From positions 26,342,609 to 26,406,608 of the forward strand of contig NC_134100.1 of assembly GCF_000715075.1 (NCBI RefSeq): DNA of 64,000 bases, in the 5' to 3' direction. The translations under genes were made by a program, and so were the position numbers. Position 1 is the first letter of the stretch, and each line of letters opens with the position of its first letter. Below, one piece after another: positions 56,701 to 64,000 of the stretch. The notes under the pieces were generated by a model. The model did not search any database. It saw only the letters and a program-made list of their open reading frames with translations, and was not told the origin of the DNA. The stretch is from Nicotiana tabacum (lineage: Eukaryota; Streptophyta; Magnoliopsida; Solanales; Solanaceae).

Positions 56701-58315
56701 AAAAATAAGGCAAGAAAATATTCAGAGGTTGAAAATCAGTAAGGAACAGAGTATACCAATCACAGGGAATCAGGGATTCCATTAAAGGTAACATTGACCA
56801 AGGGAAAGTATCACAACTGAACGAAGCAAATATAACACAAACAAGAATAGGGTAAAAGAATCACATAAATCCGGGATTCAAAGTAAAGGATGGTACTAAT
56901 GAGAAGAAATAACCACAAATTTTCGTCAACGAACAAAGTAAACAAGATATAGTCGGGAGAATCAAAATCAGAAATCCAAATGAGCACGAGAAGGTATAAA
57001 ATCATAGAAGCTCAGAACATATGAATAAGAAACAGGTATCAGATAAGCAGAGACAGTTCAAGAACCCCGGATAAAACCAAAATAATTAGGGTTTTCAACA
57101 TGATGAATCATGTAAAAGAAAAACTTAAGTGAACCATTTAAACATAGTAAAAATTATATGATAATACTGAAAATCAGAGGATGAGTCATTTAAAAAGGGT
57201 TAAGAAACCCTAGTCTTGAAGATAAAGAGTTACTTTAGAAAAATCGGAAAAAACCTTTGAGGAAAACAACAAAAGTTCATAATATATACAGATCTAAGAC
57301 AAATCTAAAAGAAATCGAAAATAGGGTTTTAGAGAACCCAGAGAAGATGAGAAAACCTTAAAATGTTACCGGTTTTAGCCAGAAAGGTCATAGATCTTAC
57401 TCGAACGGCCATGGATGGCCGAAAAATGGCATGAGAAACCATGGATAGGAGTTGAACCACTTCAGGTTCACCTGAGGACCTCAGGGTAGTGTCAAACCGG
57501 CGAGGGGTGAAGCAGAGGCCAGGAGATGATGAGAGGCCATGGTTTCCGACAAAGGAGGTGGCCGGAGAAGGTGGATAGGGTCCATCGGAGATGAGGGGAG
57601 AAGAGAAGATTCTAGAGAGAACTAGAGATATAGAGAGGAAGATAGAGAGACTGGTTGAGAGAGAATGAGAGGGGGAAATGTGAAAAAGGGGTAGTCTATT
57701 AGGTTTAATTATGGTATGGGGGGATCTGGACCGTTGATTGAAATTAATCAACGGTTCAGATTGAGTGATGGATTGGGTCGGGTGGCATGGTGCATTGGGC
57801 TTGGGTCTAGTGGGTTATTTAATTGGGTTTGTGGCTGGTTTGATTAGGTTATAATTTAAATAGGAATGGCTAATTGTTAAAAACCCATCAAAATTAGATA
57901 AATAATTAATAAAAATAGCTAAAATGAAATTAAAGCTAAATAGGTGAAATTAAGGTAATTAACTAATATAAAATATAAAGTGACTGATTACTGGATTAAA
58001 ATAGCATAAAGTGTGCAATTAGGCTATAATTGCAAAATTATTGTAATTAAAGTCAAACAATGCCAAATTGGCTAATTTGTAAAATAATTAAATACTAATA
58101 GGATTAAAAATGATATATTGAGCTAAGAAATACTTTGAAATTACTTGTAATATAATTTATGAATAATTATTGGATATAAAGTACTGAATAAATTAGAAAA
58201 ACAAAAAAATTAATAATATGAAAAATTATGGAAAAATACCAATTAATATAAAAAGTTATTTTGAAGGTATATATGCAAATTTAAAAATAGTTTGAGGAAA
58301 AATTGGGTATCAACA
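53705..58315 (-). repeat. 5' LTR of the Ogre-like element
   Basis: On the minus strand it runs from TGTTGATACCC to GGGGGCGCGACA. It is 4611 bp, about 230 bp longer than its partner. The region near 57750-57330 is CT-rich and contains an open frame of 140 codons with no recognised domain, not kept as a frame in the other LTR. Confidence 0.92.
56425..56432 (-). promoter_or_regulatory. TATA box of the Ogre-like 5' LTR
   Basis: TATATATA on the minus strand lies about 1.9 kb into the LTR in the context CCATTATATATACTCTCC. It is conserved at 40447-40454 and positionally at 34500 in the solo LTR. The transcript would start roughly 30 bp downstream, leaving a very long U5-like part. Confidence 0.6.
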
Positions 58316-61300
58316 ACCTGTACCTATACCGGAGAAATCGAACGCCAATGAATCTGGGACTGGCCCTACCATTATGAAAATGCTCGAGGAACTCACTAAA
58401 CAGATTGAATCAGGTGAAAAGAAAATCGAGGCAAATGATAAAAAGGTAGAAACGTACAAGCCTTCACCCAAGGTTTGAACGGAAGAAGTTCGATAGCATC
58501 ACGACAACTAAACCAAAATTTAATTGAATATCCAGCTCTGACCTTGGCCGATGTACATAATCTATACCAGTTGAAGATCAAGGTTGAGGATGATCATTTG
58601 GGAACCCCTTCTCGATCCGTTTACTCAAATAGGCTCGTCATCAAAATTCAAAGGGACATCGACAGAGAACCACGATCGAACAGAGATTGTTACCAACCAT
58701 ACAACGCATATCGTAAAAACAGCGGCCAGGATGTAATCTCGTTCGAAATGATCAAGAATAGAGCTCCCGATGGCTCATGAGTAAAAGTGGCTTCAATAAA
58801 CATGTCGAGCCCACATAAGCACCACGACTATCAGAATACAACTTCAGCATTGATGCATCAGGTATTGTGTCAGCCATTGGACGAATCAAGGATCCTAGAT
58901 GGCCCACACCCCTACAGGCCAATCCAGCTCAAAGGAACCCTATTCAAATATGCAAATATCATGGTACCCATGGACACAAAATCGAAGACTACAGATAGTT
59001 GAGGGAGGAGGTATCTCATTTATTCAACGAGGTTCACCTTCGAGAATTCTTAGGTGATCGGGCCAAGAATCACTTCAAAAATAGGGATTCGAACACGTAA
59101 AATGAGCAGAAAAAGCCACACCATATGATTCATATGATTGTTGGAGGGAATGATATTCCTCAAGGACCGGTATTCAAATGCACCAAGGTGACGATCACAA
59201 GGGAAAAGCAAACTCAGGACTATTTACCAGAAGAAACCTTGTCTTTCAACGACGAGGATGCAGCAGGAATCGAAGAACCTCACAATGATGCACTAGTAAT
59301 ATCTATCCTTATGAAAAAATTCAAGTTAAATGTCTGTTGATTGATCCAGGTAGCTCGGAAAACATTATTCGATCAAGTGTTGTAGAACAACTCGGTCTCC
59401 AAGATCAAATCGTGCCCGCAACTCGAGTACTTAACGACTTCAACATAGCAAAGGAAACCACCAAAGGGGAAATCATTTTGCCAGTAAATATGGCCGGGAC
59501 TATCCAGGAAACAAAGTTCCATGTGATCGAAGGTGACATGAGGTACAACGCGCTGCTCGGAAGGCCTTGGATTCATAACATGAGAGCAGTGCCCTCGACG
59601 CTTCATCAAGTCTTGAAATTCCCAACATCAAAAGGAATCAACACGGTGTACGGTTAACAATTCGCCACCAAAGAAATGTGTACAATCAATGAGGTAGTAC
59701 CAGTATCGGCGCTTTCATCAACAAAGAGATCGGAGTCGAAGGGAAAGCAAGAAGTCAAATCGCAACCACATTTATCGGCCTCGGCCCGATCAGAGGAGCA
59801 GGAAATTTTCGAGGATGACGATTATATGATACCTCGAACCTTCATAATCCCCGATGATTCTGATGCAGTGAAGTTAACGGTCGAAGAGCTAGAACAGATC
59901 GTACTGATCGAGCACCTGTCTGATCGAAAGGTATACCTGGGCACGGGTTAACCCCCGAGCTCAGGAAAAAACTCGTTCAATTCCTTTTAGATAACATGGA
60001 TTTTTTTTCTTGGTCCCACCTAGATATGACAGGGGTCCTATCGGAGATCACTATGCATCGACTGAGCTTGGACCTGAGGTTCCGCCCGGTAAAACAAAAG
60101 AGAAGGCCCTAGTCCGAAGTAAAACATGCATTCATTAAGTATGAGTTAACAAAACTTCTCAATATAGGATCCATTCAGGAGGTAAGATATCCTAAATGGT
60201 TAGAAAACGTAGTTATAGTCCCTAAAAAGGGAAATAAACTAAGAATGTGCGTAGACTATAAGGATTTAAACAAGGCATGCCCTAAAGATTCCTTTCCCTT
60301 GCCGAATATCAATCGCATGATCGATGCCACGACCGGCCACGAGATCTTTAGTTTACTCGATGCCTACTCCAGGTACAATCAAATACAAATGAACCTGGAG
60401 GATTAGGAAAAGACTTCGTTCATCACTAAATACAACACCTATTGCTATAATATAATGTTGTTTGGATTAAAAAATGCTAGTGCTACTTATCAATGCCTAG
60501 TAAATCGAATGTTCGAAGAACAAATAGGTAAATCAATGGAGGTTTATATTGATGATATGCTAGTTAAGTCCCTGCGAGCAAAGGACCATTTAAAATATTT
60601 TTAGAAGACCTTTGACATATTGAGAAAGTACAACATGAAGCTTAACTCGGATAAATGTGTATTCGGGGTCGGTTCGGGCAGGTTCCTCGGCTTTATGGTA
60701 TCAAATCAGGGGATTGAAATCAACCCCAATAAAATCAAGGCAATCAAAGACATCACAGTTATTGATAATGTCAAGGCTGTACAAAGGTTAACAGGGTGCA
60801 TATGAGCCACCGGTTCTTCTCACTGCTTAAGAAAAAGAACAATTTTGCATGGACCCCAAAATGTCAACAGGCCTTGGAGGAACTCAAACGATACGTGTCG
60901 ATCCCACCATTGCTTCACACCCCGAAGGTAGACAAGCAACTTTACTTATTCTTAGCAGTCTTGGAGATAGCGGTAAGTGGGGTCTTAGTTCAAGAAAAGC
61001 AAGGTACGTAATTTCCTGTTTACTATGTTAGTCGGACCCTAGGTAAAGCTGAGACCCGATACCCACACTTAGAAAAATTAGTGCTTGCTTTAATAAGCGC
61101 CTTTAGGAAGTTAAAACCATATTTTCAATGTCACCTAATTTGTGTTGTAACCACCTATCCTTTTCGCAACATTTTGCACAAGCACGAACTCTCGGTCGAT
61201 TGGCCAAATGGGTCATCGACATCAGCGGGTACGATATCGAGTATCAACCCCAAACGGCCATGAAGTCTCAAATTTTAAAAGACTTCGTAGTCGAGTTCAC

Positions 61301-63122
61301 ACCAGCTCTCATACCCGAGGTTGAAAAGGAATTCTTATTAAAGTTGGGTACATCATCGGGGGTGTGGACCCTCTTCACAGACGGCGCTTCAAACGTGAAA
61401 GGTCCGGGCTAGGCATCGTTTTGAAGCCACCCACATGTAATACAATTGGACATTCTATCATAACTTCAAAATTAACTAACAATAAGGTCGAGTATAAGGC
61501 CATGATTGCAGGTCTCGAGTTAGCTAAGATCTTGGGAGTAGAGGTCATAGAGGCCAAGTGCGACTCCCAACTTATGGTAAATCAAGTCAATAGAACTTTT
61601 TGAGGTTCGAGAAGATTGAATACAGAGGTACTTGAAATAACTACAAGTGTCTCTACATCGATTTAAATAATGGACCCTACAGCACGTACCTCGAAAACAA
61701 AATAGCGAGGCCGATACCCTTGCAAATTTGGCGTCGTCGATCGAAGATGATGAACTTAGTTCGGGGACTGTCGTACAACTTTCGAGGTCAGTAATTGAAG
61801 AAGGACACACCAAAATAAACTCCACAAGTCTAACCTAGGATTGGAGGAATAAGTACATCGAATATGTAAAGAACGGGAAGCTTCCATCGGATCCTAAAGA
61901 ATCGAGGACTCTACGCATGAAGGCCACACGGTTCACATTGGCCGAGGATGGAACACTATATAGGAGAATGTTCGATGGACCGTTAGCGAAATGTTTGGGA
62001 CCAGGAGACACCGACTATGTTCTAGGGGAAATTCACGAGGGCACTTGCGGAAATTATTCTGGTGCTAAGTTATTGGTTCACAGAGTCATCAGAGTAGGAT
62101 ACTATTGGGCCAATATGGAAAAGGACACTAAAACATTTGTTCGAAAGTGCGACAAATGTCAAAGGTATGTGTCGATGATCCACCAGCCTGGGGAGCAACT
62201 CCACTCAGTTCTATCCCCATGGCCATTCATGAAATGGGGGATAGATATCGTCGGCCCTCTACCATCAGCCCCAGGTAAAGCTAAATTCATTTTGTTTATG
62301 ACTGACTATTTCTCTAAGTGGGTTGAAGCGCAGGCCTTCGATAAAGTCAGAGAAAAAGAAGTCATAGACTTCATCTAGGACCATATTATATGCCAATTCA
62401 GAATACCTGTCGAGATCGTATGTGGCAATGGTAAGTAATTCACCGATAGCAAAGTGACAAAGTTTTTTGAAGACCACAAAATAAAAAGGATCCTGTCAAT
62501 GTCGTATCATCCTAGTGGGAACGGATAGGCCGAATCGACAAACAAGACCATCATCCAAAATCTAAAGAAAAGATTGAATGAAGCTAAAGGAAAATGGAGA
62601 GAAATATTGCTCGAGGTCCTTTGGGCGTATCGAATAACATTGAAATATAGTACGGGGGCAACACCATTCTCTTTAGTCTACGGTGTCGAAGCTCTGATCC
62701 CGGTAGAAGTCGGGAAACCTAGCTTCAGGTTTCAATATGCAATGGAAGAGTCCAATCACGAGGCTATGAAAACGAGCCTCGAATTGCTAGATGAAAGACG
62801 GGAAGCTGCCCTCATCCGAATGGCCGCACAGAAATAGCGGATCGAGAGGTATTACCACCGAAGAACCAATCTTCGACACTTTAAAATCGGGGACTTAGTT
62901 CTGAGAAATGTCACCCTCAATACTCAAGATCCTAACAAAGGAAAACTTGGCCCGAACTGGGAAGGACTGTATCAGGTTCTTGATATCGCCAGAAAAGGAT
63001 CCTACAAACTTGTCACGACGGACGGCGAGCATTTACCAAACAATTGGAACATATCACTCCTCAAACGATATTACTGCGAAGGTACGACCTTCTCCATTTT
63101 CATTTATATTTATACTAACTAA
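58316..63122 (+). pseudogene. gag-pol: Gag-pol of Tat copy 2 (main part)
   Basis: Gag resumes with IMKMLEELTKQIESGEKKIE, but near 58457 it jumps straight to the capsid end (GRSSIASRQLNQNLIEYP), so most of the capsid domain is missing. Protease (59337-59657) has MIDPGSSENIIRSSVVEQLG and LLGRPWIHNMRAVPSTLHQV. Reverse transcriptase (about 60230-60780) has MCVDYKDLNKACPKDSFPLP and an intact YIDDM motif, with a stop at about 60404. RNase H spans about 60800-61260. The additional archaeal-type RNase H (61360-61600) has WTLFTDGASNVKGPG and EYKAMIAGLELAKILGVE. Integrase (about 61917-63060) keeps CDKCQR and WGIDIVGPLP, but its second catalytic Asp is Gly (VCGNGK). Stops occur at about 62378, 62437 and 62527. 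The final stop is at 63120-63122. Confidence 0.88.
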
Positions 63123-64000
63123 CTGTAGGTGTTCAATCGAAGATATCAAAGGATTCTTCATCACAAAGCCCTTAGGTCTGAAAGCACGCGTTGCACTCTT
63201 TTTCCCTTGGACTAGTTTTTGTCCCAAATGGATTTTTCCGACGAGGTTTTTAGTGAGGCAACTATTGTCCGTGCTAACTTAGAAAAATTCAACAGTATCC
63301 AAGGCTTTTTTACAATCAACCTCGAATATTGGGGGGGGGGGGGAATCACCCTCGGATGTCAAATTTGTTACAAGGAAGATACTTCATTCCAATAGGGTCT
63401 CACTAGAGAAAATTTTGTAAGGGCCAAACGGTCAAACAAATCGTGCCCATGTAGGTTACTCGAGCCCTAAAAGTAAACATGTACGCATGTATAATCTATT
63501 GAGAGAAGTATTTTTCCTTACCAAATATTTCATGCCTTAGAAATAATTTTACATTACAGTTTCATACTTATGGTCTATTGTGGAAATAGGCTTAAGGGCC
63601 GATCATAACTAAAGTTCAAACAACTTACCGCGTACTCGGGGACTGCCGCCGAAAAATCGATATAATCAAATTATTAAAATCTCGAGATCGTAAGACTTTA
63701 AAAAGGCAACCATAATTTTTATAGGCCACGGCCACCCCACCTGGGGACTGACACTTCGAACAAGTTCGAAGTGTAATAGGAAAACAAGCCCAAGAGGAAA
63801 ATCCCAAGTTAAAGGCTACGTCCAAACTAACACGTTTCGGAGACGTCCGGATTCTGTAATGAAACAAGCCTTCTAATATCTTCACAAAACCGGTTAAAAG
63901 GGCTACCCTCGGCAAAATTATAAAGGGTTTCCATAACATCAACCCTCGAAAACCCTAAGGGATACCGGATTGTTCGAACTCTCGAACAACCTTATTTCAT
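63123..64000 (+). repeat. 3' noncoding region of Tat copy 2, with repeated (C)TCGGGGACTG motifs
   Basis: It aligns with 568-1500 of copy 1. The motif CTCGGGGACTG is at 63635-63645, CCTGGGGACTG at 63740-63750 and TTCGGAGACG near 63836, a pitch of about 96-105 bp. A 13-G homopolymer lies at 63331-63343, where copy 1 has an ordinary sequence. Frames on either strand are not conserved. The antisense gene of this copy should begin to the right of the window. Confidence 0.6.

Larger units (their letters stand above)
37718..58315 (-). mobile_element. Ogre-like (Tat-lineage) retrotransposon, full length, with 4.4- and 4.6-kb LTRs
   Basis: The element lies on the minus strand: 5' LTR 58315-53705, Arg-type PBS, an extra ORF1, gag-pol with a second RNase H, a repeat-rich 3' UTR, PPT, and 3' LTR 42101-37718. 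Very long LTRs, ORF1 before gag, the Arg primer and the archaeal-type RNase H are Ogre hallmarks. Target duplicates ACCTG (37713-37717 and 58316-58320) match perfectly. In the first 245 bp from the low-coordinate LTR ends I count about 18 differences, so it is not a recent insertion. Confidence 0.9.
31896..64000 (+). mobile_element. Tat-lineage Ty3/gypsy retrotransposon, copy 2 (3' end lies right of the window)
   Basis: 5' LTR (31896-32542), Lys-type PBS, gag start (32653) and gag-pol follow in order once two insertions are set aside: a solo Ogre-like LTR (32695-37373) and a complete Ogre-like element (37718-58315). Pol carries both an ordinary RNase H and an additional archaeal-type RNase H before integrase, the hallmark of the Tat lineage. 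The 3' region matches positions 1-1500 of copy 1. An antisense gene like that of copy 1 would be expected beyond 64000. Confidence 0.88.

Noticed and set aside
57329..57751. Open frame of 140 codons in the Ogre-like 5' LTR
   Set aside because: It is in the CT-rich part of an LTR and is broken in the partner LTR at 40900-41500, so it is not a conserved gene.
1..64000. The two Tat copies considered as one element flanking the whole window
   Set aside because: Both ends carry the same integrase and 3' region in the same orientation (1-1500 and 62545-64000), and there are separate 3' (20837-21431) and 5' (31896-32542) LTRs, so they are two copies.

Overview
This window is plant nuclear DNA made almost entirely of nested, decayed LTR retrotransposons. 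I see no host protein-coding gene and no tRNA or rRNA gene. The families (Tat, Ogre, Athila and Tekay lineages of Ty3/gypsy), their noncoding motifs and the high TE density fit a large Solanaceae genome, probably Nicotiana. That assignment rests on family resemblance only.

Layout, left to right. (1) Positions 1-21431 (+) are the 3' part of a Tat-lineage element (Tat copy 1): the integrase C-terminus, a noncoding 3' region, a spliced antisense gene on the minus strand, a PPT and the 3' LTR. An Athila-type element (4253-20265, +; LTRs of about 1.56 kb) has inserted inside the antisense gene, and the Athila itself carries a truncated chromovirus LTR fragment (about 7910-9945). (2) 21432-22008 is unassigned DNA ending in a 136-bp tandem duplication. 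(3) 22009-30343 (-) is a Tekay/Del chromovirus with one complete LTR (2.9 kb), a decayed gag-pol with chromodomain, an iMet-type PBS and a 280-bp remnant of the other LTR. (4) 30344-31895 is mostly unassigned, with one possible Copia/TRIM-like LTR. (5) 31896 to the window end (+) is Tat copy 2, of the same family as copy 1. Its gag is split twice: by a solo Ogre-like LTR (32695-37373, +) and by a complete Ogre-like element (37718-58315, -; LTRs 4.4 and 4.6 kb; perfect 5-bp target duplication). Its gag-pol resumes at 58316 and its 3' region runs off the right edge. Positions 1-1500 and 62545-64000 are therefore homologous.

Each autonomous family can be told apart by its primer-binding site: tRNA-Asp type (Athila), iMet type (Tekay), Lys type (Tat) and Arg type (Ogre-like). 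Every polyprotein is broken by stops and frameshifts, and several have lost catalytic residues, so I regard all copies as immobile fossils.

The parts beyond ordinary gag-pol are the most informative: an antisense gene with its own TATA-like box and consensus introns in Tat, an extra 5' ORF in the Ogre-like element, a third ORF behind a splice acceptor in Athila, a 30-bp minisatellite and twin hairpins in the Ogre-like 3' region, and CpG-rich motif arrays recurring in unrelated families. I did not find a convincing wholly new system. The antisense gene and the recurrent CpG arrays best deserve a second look. All identity statements are by-eye comparisons.
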